DNA of 61,454 nt from a virus (IMGVR_UViG_3300020595_003118:1-61454); one strand, 5' to 3'. Shown: positions 1-7,219, counted from the first letter of the stretch. Translations and numbers: made by a program. The notes: a model not told the origin generated them from the sequence alone.

Positions 1-134
1 GCATCACTAAGCGGAAAGTTGGCTAATTTAATTTTTTTAGTTTTACTTTCGCTGGAGTCTACAACTGGTAAAAAATCTACTGCCGAGTCTGCTGAAGTTA
101 TTTCTGTGAGGTCTGATATTTTTTTGTTTGCCAT
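1..134 (-). CDS. Tail appendage protein, N-terminal module (partial)
   Basis: Reading the minus strand from an ATG at 134-132 gives an open frame starting MANKKISDLTEITSADSA that runs off the left edge. About 44 codons are visible. It aligns almost residue for residue with the first 45 residues of the next gene upstream (147-839), ending PLSD in both. The KKISDLTEITSADSAVDFLPVVD style is typical of the virion-attachment end of phage tail appendage proteins. The ATG follows the stop of the upstream gene by 12 nt, so the two are probably co-transcribed. The C-terminal specificity domain is outside the window. Function as an appendage or adhesin is inferred from this module. Confidence 0.75.
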   Translation of the reverse strand, partial: MANKKISDLTEITSADSAVDFLPVVDSSESKTKKIKLANFPLSD

Positions 135-146
135 TGTGGGTTTACT

Positions 147-839
147 TTATATTATGTTAACGGTCACGTTTGTGTTTCCGCCAATTGTTTGGCCAGGTCC
201 AGCTGTCCAACCCAGTCCAGATGGCGCGTTTATAGTAAGAGGAGATGCCGTGCCATTGAAAACATTATCTAGGCCATTTATAATAGAAAAATCTACATTG
301 CAGTTAATTGTCGCTAAGTTAACGCAATTACGAAAAGCGTTATCCCCAATACTAGTCACACTGCTGGGAATGGTTAAGCTGTTCAGGACATTGCAGTTTT
401 GAAGTGCGCTAACCCCGATGCTGGTAACGCTGTCTGGAATATTGATACTTTGGATAGCGAAGCAGAGCCGAAATGCATTTTGATCGATACTTGTGATACC
501 GTTAGCGATGGTTACATCCGTCAGGGCATCGCAACGAATGAATGCGGATTGCCCGATGCTGGGAACATTGCTCCCAATATAGATACTAGTTAAAGTAGTG
601 TCATCGCCGTAATACTGATTGTAAGTCAACGGAGCAGTAATATTTCGTGTTTGCTCCACAGTGCCGTGAAAGTCTGTAGTATACGTATACACATGGTTTT
701 TAGCCGAATCGCTCAGTGGCAAATTACTAAATCTAATCTTTTTGGTCTCATCTGCGCTGGTATCTACAACAGGTAAGAGGTCAGTTGCTGCGTCAGCTGA
801 AGTTAGTTCCGTAAGTTCTGATATTTTTTTGTCCGCCAT
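147..839 (-). CDS. Tail appendage protein with BspA-type leucine-rich repeats
   Basis: A 230-residue protein in two parts. Residues 1-48 form the same N-terminal module as the partial downstream gene (KKISELTELTSADAATD, then SNLPLSDSAKN). Residues about 75-190 carry four to five roughly 23-residue repeats of the BspA/LRR_5 type, e.g. NGITSIDQNAFRLC, DSVTSIGVSALQNC and SSVTSIGDNAFRNC. Such repeats occur in surface adhesins of bacteria and in some phage tip proteins. The C-terminus is Gly/Thr/Asn-rich. A candidate late promoter (GTGTAATA) lies 13 nt before the ATG and no Shine-Dalgarno sequence is visible. Likely a receptor-binding or fibre-tip protein; the role is inferred, while the repeats are seen directly. 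Confidence 0.8.
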   Translation of the reverse strand: MADKKISELTELTSADAATDLLPVVDTSADETKKIRFSNLPLSDSAKNHVYTYTTDFHGTVEQTRNITAPLTYNQYYGDDTTLTSIYIGSNVPSIGQSAFIRCDALTDVTIANGITSIDQNAFRLCFAIQSINIPDSVTSIGVSALQNCNVLNSLTIPSSVTSIGDNAFRNCVNLATINCNVDFSIINGLDNVFNGTASPLTINAPSGLGWTAGPGQTIGGNTNVTVNII

Positions 840-845
840 AGTATT

Positions 846-853
846 TATTACAC
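846..853 (-). promoter_or_regulatory. Candidate late promoter element GTGTAATA
   Basis: The minus strand reads GTGTAATAAATACT directly before the ATG at 839. The element starts at the same short distance from the start codon as its copies before five other virion or appendage genes. No TTGACA-like box lies 16-18 bp upstream. If TGTAAT acts as the -10 box, transcription would begin at about the ATG. Confidence 0.55.
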
Positions 854-866
854 TATAATTTATAGG

Positions 867-1247
867 TTAATCTATAATACTAGCAAAATCATTTTCTAAG
901 TTAGTCTTTGGCTTATCTTCAACGTGCTTATTACCTACTTCTTTTTCATATTTTTCAAAATATGATTTTTTGACTGGATCATATCCAAGCCTCTCTTCTC
1001 TTTCTATGCTAAGCTCTTTAGAGTAGTCCAACATATCTCCATATGTGCCTTTCATTTTTCCAGTCTTATCAGTAAAAGCCACTTTGTCGAAGGCATCGAT
1101 TTTACTATGGGTACTGAAGTTTATTGGGGTATAAGATCTATCCCATTTTAAGCCGTCCTCATCATGAAAAACATGTTCATCGTTGACCGATTGAATTAAC
1201 TCAATATACTCTTCTCTTTCTGGATGTTTGTAAATGTATTCTGGCAT
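867..1247 (-). CDS. Hypothetical protein with an FmdB-like N-terminus lacking cysteines
   Basis: 126 residues, hydrophilic. The start MPEYIYKHPEREEYIELIQS has the shape of the FmdB zinc-ribbon family (MPxYEYxCxxCG…F…S), but the zinc-binding cysteines are absent. A similar cysteine-less beta-hairpin version exists in other phages, from general knowledge and not checked here. The rest is charged (KYEKEVGNKHVEDKPK) with no further motif. It lies between the LRR appendage gene and the 1286-2323 gene, all on the minus strand. Function unknown. Confidence 0.7.
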   Translation of the reverse strand: MPEYIYKHPEREEYIELIQSVNDEHVFHDEDGLKWDRSYTPINFSTHSKIDAFDKVAFTDKTGKMKGTYGDMLDYSKELSIEREERLGYDPVKKSYFEKYEKEVGNKHVEDKPKTNLENDFASIID

Positions 1248-1259
1248 AATACATTATGC
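1244..1259. repeat. Inverted repeat over a start codon
   Basis: GCATAAT-AC-ATTATGC is a perfect 7-bp inverted repeat. It overlaps the ATG at 1247-1245 of the 126-residue gene. It also contains TGTATTA on the minus strand, close to the late element TGTAATA. It could be an operator, an RNA hairpin masking the start, or chance in AT-rich DNA. Confidence 0.35.
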
Positions 1260-1285
1260 TATAGTTTTAACCTTATTCCAATTAT

Positions 1286-2323
1286 TTAAGATATAATATC
1301 CTTAACGCTTTCTCCAGACTCCCACATTCTGCAGGACCAGTAGCGAGCTTTATATTTTGGACCAGGATTTGTATCGCACTTATGCCTAGCTCTAAATGAC
1401 TTTCTGCGATCTGGATCATCTCTCTTTATTTCCATATTAGGATCTCCGAAATTAACCTTTACTACATTCCCCTTTTCGTTTTTAACATAAACCGAAAACT
1501 TCTTTGGACCCTTTGGTGTTCTGAATGGTTTATTCAATTTGACACCCTTTTTTAATTCAGCCGCAAAAGTAAAAGAGTCAACTTCTTTTCCATCTCTATC
1601 CAAATCATCGTCACAATCGCTAGACATTATACTCTTTGGTTTATTGTAAGAAGCATCATGAGAATCATTTTCGTTAAACCATTTTTGGAAAACGTCTTCG
1701 CTTGATCCTGGAAAATACATAGGAGTTCCGTCAGCCATTTCGTCTGTGTGAATTTCGCCCTTAAAACCAATTTGAATTGATTTTTTTCTTGCGCCTTCTG
1801 GAGTGGAAAAAATATAATCTTCCATTCCAGCTTTACACTTCGCCGCACCATTATGATCAGAGTCTTTCATTAATTTGCCATCAGGCATATAGTGATAACC
1901 TTCAGGAGCTTCTTTGGAGGCTTTTTTGGGTCTACCATCTTTTCCAGAAGGACCAGACATTGGGTGGCTCTTTGGCAATAAATCAGTGTCGTGTTTTCCA
2001 CTTTTGTATTTTAAATTTCTTAATGCATGCAAGAAGGAATTGACTCGCGCCATAGCCCATTGCTGCGAGCTTTTTACGCTTGGTCTAACACTCTGAGGGT
2101 TTGTTCGATAGGCTCCAACCCCTCTTTTGTATACCGCTTCTAGTTTAGAGAGGGTAACTCTCTTTCTTTTGTCGTCTCCGAATTTTTCATTGTGTTCTTT
2201 TACCTTCTTTTTCAAGGATTCTGCAAGAGACGCTTCACTCATCTCTATAAAGCATAGCTCATCTTCTGAGAAAGATACTTCCATTATTTGTTTTCCGTTT
2301 TTTAAAAAATTACGAATGTCCAT
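1286..2323 (-). CDS. Conserved phage protein (YKRGxGAYR…QQWAMARV and RARHxC…WSCRMW motifs)
   Basis: About 345 residues. The frame opens at a TTG at 2341, but ATG at 2323 (MDIRNFLKNGKQIMEV) is preferred because TTG 2341 lies inside the probable promoter after the terminator. Three motif blocks are visible. Near the N-terminus is VYKRGVGAYRTNP…QQWAMARVNSFL, typical of an uncharacterised phage/giant-virus domain (DUF5824-like, from memory). In the middle is EIHTDEMADGTPMYFPGSS, a motif seen in phage proteins of unknown role. The C-terminus has RRKSFRARHKC…KARYWSCRMWE, a common tail in marine phage proteins. Function unknown. It is transcribed from its own unit, since a terminator lies just upstream at 2351-2380. 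Confidence 0.75.
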   Translation of the reverse strand: MDIRNFLKNGKQIMEVSFSEDELCFIEMSEASLAESLKKKVKEHNEKFGDDKRKRVTLSKLEAVYKRGVGAYRTNPQSVRPSVKSSQQWAMARVNSFLHALRNLKYKSGKHDTDLLPKSHPMSGPSGKDGRPKKASKEAPEGYHYMPDGKLMKDSDHNGAAKCKAGMEDYIFSTPEGARKKSIQIGFKGEIHTDEMADGTPMYFPGSSEDVFQKWFNENDSHDASYNKPKSIMSSDCDDDLDRDGKEVDSFTFAAELKKGVKLNKPFRTPKGPKKFSVYVKNEKGNVVKVNFGDPNMEIKRDDPDRRKSFRARHKCDTNPGPKYKARYWSCRMWESGESVKDIIS

Positions 2324-2350
2324 AGTAGGTATTATACACAATAATATTGC

Positions 2351-2380
2351 AAAAAAGAAAGGCCTTCCCGAAGGAAGGCC
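2351..2380 (-). terminator. Intrinsic terminator with UUCG tetraloop
   Basis: The minus strand reads GGCCTTCC-TTCG-GGAAGGCC followed by TTTCTTTTTT. This is a perfect 8-bp GC-rich stem closed as C(UUCG)G with a U-run. It ends the sigma/glycosyltransferase operon just after the 68-residue gene and insulates the 1286-2323 gene. Confidence 0.92.
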
Positions 2381-2385
2381 ATCAA

Positions 2386-2592
2386 TTATACTACAGCAAG
2401 ACTCTTGATTGAGTTTCGATGGACTTTAATTTCTCCACGCTTTCCAGAGAAGCGATCAAAGATTACGAATGTTTCTCCGATAGATTTAACTTTACCCATA
2501 AAGCATTCGGAAACTTTAGAATTTTGTAGACTTACTCTCATAAATTTACCGCGGGACTTTGTTACTTTTGATTTAATAGTACTTGTATTCAT
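2386..2592 (-). CDS. Small basic hypothetical protein
   Basis: 68 residues, lysine/arginine-rich (MNTSTIKSKVTKSRGKFMRV…FDRFSGKRGEIKVHRNSIKSL). The alternating hydrophobic pattern and the GKVKSIGETFVIFDRF…GEIKVHR segment suggest a small beta-barrel (SH3/KOW-like) that could bind nucleic acid, but no family was recognised. Its ATG overlaps the stop of the upstream glycosyltransferase as TAATG, indicating translational coupling. It is the last gene before the UUCG terminator. Real gene likely; function unknown. Confidence 0.7.
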   Translation of the reverse strand: MNTSTIKSKVTKSRGKFMRVSLQNSKVSECFMGKVKSIGETFVIFDRFSGKRGEIKVHRNSIKSLAVV

Positions 2593-3704
2593 TATATTTT
2601 TATTAGTTCTAGTATTTCGTCACAGAATTTTGCATCTGTGAACTGAGATGGTAGCTTTTTGCCGCCTTCATTAATTTTCCCATCAAGGACATTTTTAACG
2701 GCAGAATCTAATGAAGTAGACATATTTTCTATATCTAAATCATAAATATTTCCGCAATTAAATGGAGACCCCTGTTGAAAGAAAAGATTATCGATTGCTG
2801 AAATTTTACCATTAGGAGCCACTTTAATAGAATTACTATCAGTTGCCCACTCTTTAATTCCAGAATTAAAATTAACTACACATTGCTTGCCGAGTCCAGC
2901 CATATGGAAAGAAGGTAGAGACCAAGATTCTCCACCGCTTCCATCAACAACAATGTCTGCAATATTATATGCTTGATTCAACTCCGTTAACTTTCTAAAG
3001 TAGGGCATAAAGATCATGTTATGGGGAACATCTCCATCACAAGCCTCGACTACTTTCATTTTGTTTATCTCCATAGATTTATTCGGGTCTTGATGGAAAA
3101 AGGGATTGAATATATGAAGATGTATCTTGAATCTCTTATCATTCCCAAATTTATTTTTTAACAAATTAATGATACTAGCAGTATGCTTTCTTTTTTCAAA
3201 TTTGCCAGCTAAAGCAATTACAATTTCATTATTTTCATACTTTTTAACTTCAGTCTCTTTAAAAGCAAGGGAGTTGTAACCCAAGTTAATTGTTTTGTGG
3301 TTATCAACTCCATATTCTTTGCAGACCTCTTCCGTGAAAGAACAAGGTGATGCAACTTTGTCATAGGAGTTCAAAATATTTTTTTCAGTCGCAGTAAGTT
3401 GATCTAGCTCATGGAAAAAATAAAGGAAGGGGTTTTTACTGATTGAATCTTGAGAGCCATTGATGTGCCAAATTCTCAAGGACGGTTCAGTTCTCTTGAA
3501 GTCTTTCAATGATTTTTGAGTACACAATTGCAACCAAGCCATGAACTGTTCAGGAATGATATCTTCATAAGAAGATAGATCTATTCCAGCTATTGGAAAA
3601 ATATTAGGCTCCAGCTTTCTAGAGAATAGCTCATATAGAAGATTGGTAGATACTTGACCTAAGCTAGTGCCATTAATGGGGACCTGCAAACTAAAATTAC
3701 TCAT
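2592..3704 (-). CDS. GT-B glycosyltransferase (family 4-like)
   Basis: 370 residues with the layout of a GT-B retaining glycosyltransferase. The N-terminal half has VPINGTSLGQVSTNLLYEL (Gly-rich acceptor loop) and IWHINGSQ. The C-terminal nucleotide-sugar domain has IVIALAGKFEKRKHTASII (the K/R after GKFE contacts phosphates in this fold), IFMPYFRKLTELNQAYNIADIVVDGSGGESWSLPSFHMAGLGKQ (the E in GGESW matches the conserved glutamate region) and a final helical segment. It overlaps the sigma-factor gene by 8 nt (ATGAGTAA) and the 68-residue gene by TAATG, so the three are one operon. Donor and acceptor cannot be told from sequence. A glycosyltransferase co-expressed with a sigma factor is an odd pairing. 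Confidence 0.85.
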   Translation of the reverse strand: MSNFSLQVPINGTSLGQVSTNLLYELFSRKLEPNIFPIAGIDLSSYEDIIPEQFMAWLQLCTQKSLKDFKRTEPSLRIWHINGSQDSISKNPFLYFFHELDQLTATEKNILNSYDKVASPCSFTEEVCKEYGVDNHKTINLGYNSLAFKETEVKKYENNEIVIALAGKFEKRKHTASIINLLKNKFGNDKRFKIHLHIFNPFFHQDPNKSMEINKMKVVEACDGDVPHNMIFMPYFRKLTELNQAYNIADIVVDGSGGESWSLPSFHMAGLGKQCVVNFNSGIKEWATDSNSIKVAPNGKISAIDNLFFQQGSPFNCGNIYDLDIENMSTSLDSAVKNVLDGKINEGGKKLPSQFTDAKFCDEILELIKI

Positions 3705-4221
3705 TATTTAAAATCTGTTTATATCTATCTAAAATTCTATTGTACTTTTGACGAATCCATTCGCCAGAATATTTGTTATTCATGTCTTTAGCTATCTCTG
3801 AAAATGTCATTCCTGACAACCTTTTTTCTAAAATTTCTCTATTTTCTTTATTTTGAATATCATTTTCAACATAACTCAATAACTCCCTTTTACCGTAATT
3901 GGGCATGTGTACTAAGTGGTTATCCTCTATTTCTACGAAATACTTCTTTGAGCTGCAAAGGCTCTGACATGTCCAAAATGCTTTATTGCCTATCCAGGTT
4001 GAGAATTTGCTCCTACTAACATCAAATTCTTTTGCAGCATCATAAAAAAAACTTAAAGGATTTTCTTTTAAATCTTCAATCTCCATTATTCCAGAGTAAG
4101 CATTGGCCTTTTTATAAAAGATTCCGCTGTGCCGCTCTTGTAACTCTTTCAAACAGTTATTTACGTCAATACCATTTTTTATATTTTCAGTAAGCTCTAA
4201 ATCAGATAAATCATCAATCAT
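3697..4221 (-). CDS. Small sigma-70-family RNA polymerase sigma factor
   Basis: About 174 residues from the ATG at 4221 (MIDDLSDLELTENI). The frame extends upstream to 4278 but that part lies over the promoter. Residues about 8-90 match sigma region 2: ELTENIKNGIDVNNCLKELQ, then FFYDAAKEFDVSRSKFSTW, the usual fDp.rG.kFsTya signature, then KAFWTCQSL. Residues about 125-165 match region 4, with a helix-turn-helix (EKRLSGMTFSEIAKDM…EWIRQKYNRIL). Regions 1.1 and 3 are missing. Such minimal sigmas (T4 gp55 type) redirect host RNA polymerase to late promoters; that role here is inferred from the -10-only motif TGTAATA before virion genes. The gene has its own host-type promoter and overlaps the downstream glycosyltransferase by 8 nt. 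AGGAGGA lies directly against the ATG. Confidence 0.85.
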   Translation of the reverse strand: MIDDLSDLELTENIKNGIDVNNCLKELQERHSGIFYKKANAYSGIMEIEDLKENPLSFFYDAAKEFDVSRSKFSTWIGNKAFWTCQSLCSSKKYFVEIEDNHLVHMPNYGKRELLSYVENDIQNKENREILEKRLSGMTFSEIAKDMNNKYSGEWIRQKYNRILDRYKQILNNE

Positions 4222-4228
4222 TCCTCCT

Positions 4229-4256
4229 AATATACTACAAATAAAACAAATGTCAA
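4229..4256 (-). promoter_or_regulatory. Sigma70-type promoter for the phage sigma-factor operon
   Basis: The minus strand reads TTGACA (4256-4251), 16 bp, TATATT (4234-4229), then AGGAGGA and the ATG at 4221. Only 7 nt separate the -10 box from the ATG, so the transcript would start at or next to the start codon and the AGGAGGA would lie outside the mRNA. It is back to back with the plus-strand promoter at 4264. Confidence 0.7.
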
Positions 4257-4263
4257 TAAAAAG

Positions 4264-4291
4264 TTGACTTTTTTGCAAGATATTTTATATG
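4264..4291 (+). promoter_or_regulatory. Sigma70-type promoter for the HTH/glycan operon
   Basis: TTGACT (4264-4269), 16 bp, TATATG (4286-4291), then 8 nt to the ATG at 4300. No Shine-Dalgarno sequence is present. Together with the minus-strand promoter 8 bp away it forms a divergent early control region. Confidence 0.6.
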
Positions 4292-4299
4292 TTTGATAA

Positions 4300-4593
4300 A
4301 TGGAAGATATAAAACAACCTAAACGTGCGTGGAAAGGGACTTGGATACCTAAAAATATCTGGGAGAACGAACAACTAACTTGGATGGAAAAATGCATCTG
4401 GGCAGAAATCTTCAATCTGGATGATGATGATCGAGGTGGATGCTGGGCATCGAATGCTTTTTTGGCGAAAAAATTTAACACCAGTCCTCAAACCATAACC
4501 AATACAATATGCAAACTAAAAAAGCTTAAATTACTTAAGCAAGTAGCCTTTGATGGGAGGCAAAGAGTGCTAAAATCTACCTATTTAGACTAA
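4300..4593 (+). CDS. Winged-helix/HTH protein (HTH_36-like)
   Basis: 97 residues. It starts MEDIKQPKRAWKGTWIPKNI, then ENEQLTWMEKCIWAEIFNLD and the HTH core GGCWASNAFLAKKFNTSPQTITNTICKLKKLKLL with a wing (QVAFDGRQRVLKSTYLD). This is the HTH_36 type found at the start of phage and plasmid replication or regulatory proteins, which usually have a longer low-complexity C-terminal tail. Here the frame stops at TAA 4591, although the DNA beyond still reads like such a tail interrupted by stops (KPYGLP, NKDLFLKK), so the gene may be truncated. It is the first gene after the divergent promoter region and may regulate it. Tandem palindromes lie directly at its 3' end. Confidence 0.8.
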   Translation: MEDIKQPKRAWKGTWIPKNIWENEQLTWMEKCIWAEIFNLDDDDRGGCWASNAFLAKKFNTSPQTITNTICKLKKLKLLKQVAFDGRQRVLKSTYLD

Positions 4594-4629
4594 ACCTATA
4601 GGTTTACTCTGACCAAACCCTATGGTTTA
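4591..4629. repeat. Two tandem palindromes, operator-like
   Basis: TAAACCTATAGGTTTA (4591-4606) is a perfect 16-bp palindrome that includes the HTH gene's stop codon. AAACC-CTAT-GGTTT (4615-4628) repeats the same arms. Their centres lie about 23 bp apart, close to two helical turns, as expected for cooperative dimers. The neighbouring HTH protein is a natural candidate ligand, but no binding is shown. Confidence 0.45.
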
Positions 4630-4654
4630 CCATAGAATAAAGGATAAAATAAAG

Positions 4655-4693
4655 ATTTATTTCTAAAGAAATAAATAAGAAAACGAGTTTTCT
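4655..4693. other. AT-rich hairpins in the 4594-4736 intergenic stretch
   Basis: ATTTATTTC-TAAA-GAAATAAAT (4655-4676) is a perfect 9-bp hairpin and AGAAAA-CGAG-TTTTCT (4678-4693) a second one. Neither has a clear U-run. They may end or process the HTH transcript, or be remnants of its lost coding tail. Confidence 0.4.
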
Positions 4694-4702
4694 AAAAAAG
4701 AA

Positions 4703-4731
4703 TTGTTTTTAAATCATAATATGACTATAAA
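4703..4731 (+). promoter_or_regulatory. Possible promoter for the glycosyltransferase operon
   Basis: TTGTTT (4703-4708), 17 bp, TATAAA (4726-4731), then 5 nt to the ATG at 4737. The -35 box is imperfect. The short distance to the ATG matches other promoters in this window. Confidence 0.4.
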
Positions 4732-4736
4732 AGTTT

Positions 4737-5579
4737 ATGGAAGATTTTACAGATAAGATAACGATTGGGATTCTTGACTTTTTTCAAGAGAAAGAGTCAA
4801 AGGAACTGCTAATGTCCTTAGCTGAAAATCTTTTGATAGATGTTAACATTCTTTTTATCGACAACGGAACTCCAAAAAGTTATAGTAAACAGTTCCTGAA
4901 TGATGGACTAATTGATGAGTTAATTATAAACGATAGTAATCTTGGCTGTGGCCCAGCTACCGTTCAAATGTATGATTATTGCAAAACTCCATATTTGATA
5001 TACGTCCAAAGCGATCAAAGGCTAAATCAAAAGATTGACGCAGATTCAATGAATGGGATGATTAGAGCTTTGGACGAATACCACTGCATTGACTTGGCTG
5101 GAAATCAAGGGAATGGAAAATTCTCAGAAAGAGCTAATATGATGAAAACGGAATTCTATAAAAGAATTCCAAAACCTACTTTAGGTGGACCAGGAATCAC
5201 AAATGATCAAAAGTATGTAGAGGAATGGGTTCAAGATTTTTTTGCAGACAATAATTGCGTTATAGCTCATGTTAGGCCAACAGTATTTTCTGACGAAGGT
5301 TATTACTCAGTAAGAGAATTGTCACAAGAAGACCCTTGCATTTTAAAACATTCTTGCTGGACCAAGGAGATGTGGATTCTTACTGACCCCCCGAAGAATA
5401 GGCATGAGGTTTATCCACCTCTTAACGAAGAGGAGTGGGATAGATTGATAAAAGGAGATTTTCCTAGGTGGAAAAACAACGAAAGGGGCTATGTACCAGA
5501 GGCTTGGAGAGACAACATTATTACCAATGAAATCGTGGAATCAAAAATTAGAGAAGACATAAAAAATGACACCGATTAA
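4737..5579 (+). CDS. GT-A glycosyltransferase (family 2-like)
   Basis: 280 residues. The N-terminal Rossmann-like GT-A half is clear: KITIGILDFFQEKESKELL, then NILFIDNGTPKS (beta strand plus nucleotide contact), ELIINDSNLGCGPATVQMYD, a typical family 2 helix after the second strand, and TPYLIYVQSDQRL in the position of the DXD metal-binding motif, here SDQ. The C-terminal half has MMKTEFYKRIPKPTLGGPGI, the acceptor-side residues after the catalytic domain, and ends in charged helices. First gene of the coupled glycan cluster, overlapping the next by 14 nt. It probably transfers a sugar to a host or virion glycan or to DNA; the target is unknown. Confidence 0.8.
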   Translation: MEDFTDKITIGILDFFQEKESKELLMSLAENLLIDVNILFIDNGTPKSYSKQFLNDGLIDELIINDSNLGCGPATVQMYDYCKTPYLIYVQSDQRLNQKIDADSMNGMIRALDEYHCIDLAGNQGNGKFSERANMMKTEFYKRIPKPTLGGPGITNDQKYVEEWVQDFFADNNCVIAHVRPTVFSDEGYYSVRELSQEDPCILKHSCWTKEMWILTDPPKNRHEVYPPLNEEEWDRLIKGDFPRWKNNERGYVPEAWRDNIITNEIVESKIREDIKNDTD

Positions 5580-6435
5580 AAATAAAATTTGGCTATGCGG
5601 ACTTACTTATGGCCCAGCTATTGAAGCCGTAAAAAATAACATTATCCCTATTGCTAAGCATTTCGATGGATTGAATATTGTTCTCCATAAGAGTGGACCA
5701 ATCCTAACTGAACAGGAAAGCCAGTTATTTAGCATACTAAATGAAAATAGGGGACAAGGTAAAATTCATATTTTCGATTGGATTAGAAGATATGATTTTT
5801 CTAGGAATAGATATTTGTTTGACCCATTAATGAATTCTGGAGACTTCTTTGTAGTTTTAGACTCGTTGGAAAATATGACAGAAAATTTCTGTACAACAGA
5901 TCTTCCGAAGATTAGAAAATCAATGGTAGACAATGACCTTGAGGGAGTCTTTCTTCATGGCAAGGGTTTTATTTTTAGAAAAAACGAATGGATGAAATAT
6001 GAAAACGGAACTCATGAATGCATCAGACCCATGAATAGAGCTGCTGAGCTTACGCAGATTGCGGGCTATGAAGACAGTTCAAAATACTTCACAAACACTA
6101 GGCCAAACAAGAGAGAAAAACTTCATTTTGTAGAACACTTTTTTAGATATTATCTAATCGATAACACTATGCAGTGCTATTTAGGCACTGAGAAAGATGA
6201 AGGACTTACTAGAATTAGGTTAGAGAATAGACATGATTTTAGAAATCATCTGTTAAGCAAAGGAGTTGAATTCAATTACGAATCAGTCCTTGAGTTCTTT
6301 GAGCAGGACATAGATCAAGATACTAAAGATCTTATCAATAAAGAAAAAATTCTTAATGACTTCTATAGAAATAAAATACTAGGTGAAGTAGACATTTTAG
6401 ATAATCACGATTACGAAAACATAAAGCCTATATGA
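5566..6435 (+). CDS. Glycosyltransferase-like protein
   Basis: 289 residues. The opening KIWLCGLTYGPAIEAVKNN…HFDGLNIVLHKS resembles a GT-A family 2 N-terminus. FSRNRYLFDPLMNSGDFFVVLDSLE sits where the (A/S)RN and DXD motifs lie, with DSLE instead of a canonical DXD. The C-terminal 100 residues are unassigned. It overlaps both neighbours (14 nt upstream, ATGA downstream), so it is translated as part of the cluster. The weak DXD leaves open whether it is catalytically active or a partner subunit. Confidence 0.7.
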   Translation: MTPIKNKIWLCGLTYGPAIEAVKNNIIPIAKHFDGLNIVLHKSGPILTEQESQLFSILNENRGQGKIHIFDWIRRYDFSRNRYLFDPLMNSGDFFVVLDSLENMTENFCTTDLPKIRKSMVDNDLEGVFLHGKGFIFRKNEWMKYENGTHECIRPMNRAAELTQIAGYEDSSKYFTNTRPNKREKLHFVEHFFRYYLIDNTMQCYLGTEKDEGLTRIRLENRHDFRNHLLSKGVEFNYESVLEFFEQDIDQDTKDLINKEKILNDFYRNKILGEVDILDNHDYENIKPI

Positions 6436-7214
6436 TATCTCTAGCAACTAGTGCATTTAACATAGAGTCTAATGACTTTGACATTCATTCTGCAATTAAA
6501 AACTGGGAATTGTACGTAGATGAGATTGTTATAAGTACTATACCCTCTAGAGACAACTCTCTGCAAATCCTAAAGGAACTCGAAAGTTCTAAACCTATAA
6601 AGATAATTGAGGAAGATTTTTCACTGGAAGATCCTGAGTTTGATGGTAAGCTTAAAAATAGCTCGCATCAAAACTCTTCTAACGAAATTGTCGTTCAGTG
6701 TGATTTAGATGAAAGAATGGGCGGAAAGCCAGAAGCCTGGAAAAGCTTTGCAGAAACTCTTTTATCAAATGAGAGTGTAAAATCCTTGTTCATTCCAGTT
6801 ATTGATCTTTATGGATCTTATTATGAATATTCCTCTATCAATAAAAAATGGTATATATGCAAGAAAGAGGGTACTAAGAGGGGAGTAGTCTCTTTTGCTA
6901 GAAAGCAAGATGGTAAAATTGATATAGAAAAATCAGATACTTGCGAACTTCTCGATGAAGATGATAATTTAGTTCCATATATTGACATATGCCATCATTA
7001 TCAAATAGATCCTCTAAGATATTGCCAGCTACATAATCCCTTCATTTGGCACTTAGGTTATATAGATATGGATAGAAGATCGAAAATTAATTCTTGGTGG
7101 AAACCCCATTGGGAAAACCGTAAAGGAGAAAGTATTGAAGAGGTTGGAATATCTAAAAAAGATTTAGAATCAAGAGAAACTTTTAAACATAATATTGAAA
7201 TAGATTTCTTATAA
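6432..7214 (+). CDS. GT-A glycosyltransferase-like protein with DxDER motif
   Basis: 260 residues. It starts MISLATSAFNIES, then AIKNWELYVDEIVISTIPSRDNSLQIL, the first two strands of a family 2 fold. SSNEIVVQCDLDERMG gives a clear DXD-type metal site (DLDER). An aromatic acceptor region follows (LYGSYYEYSSINKKWYICKK…GVVSFARK) with HNPFIWHLGYIDMDRR near the end. The ATGA overlap with the upstream gene indicates coupling. The substrate is unknown. Confidence 0.75.
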   Translation: MISLATSAFNIESNDFDIHSAIKNWELYVDEIVISTIPSRDNSLQILKELESSKPIKIIEEDFSLEDPEFDGKLKNSSHQNSSNEIVVQCDLDERMGGKPEAWKSFAETLLSNESVKSLFIPVIDLYGSYYEYSSINKKWYICKKEGTKRGVVSFARKQDGKIDIEKSDTCELLDEDDNLVPYIDICHHYQIDPLRYCQLHNPFIWHLGYIDMDRRSKINSWWKPHWENRKGESIEEVGISKKDLESRETFKHNIEIDFL

Positions 7215-7219
7215 GAATC

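Noticed and set aside
2323-2341. TTG start for the 1286-2323 gene
   Set aside because: The TTG lies within the TGTATAAT element and the ATG at 2323 gives a natural start, so the upstream six codons were left out.
4678-4693. Factor-independent terminator after the HTH gene
   Set aside because: The AGAAAA/TTTTCT stem is AT-only and is followed by A rather than T, so it does not meet the criteria on the plus strand.
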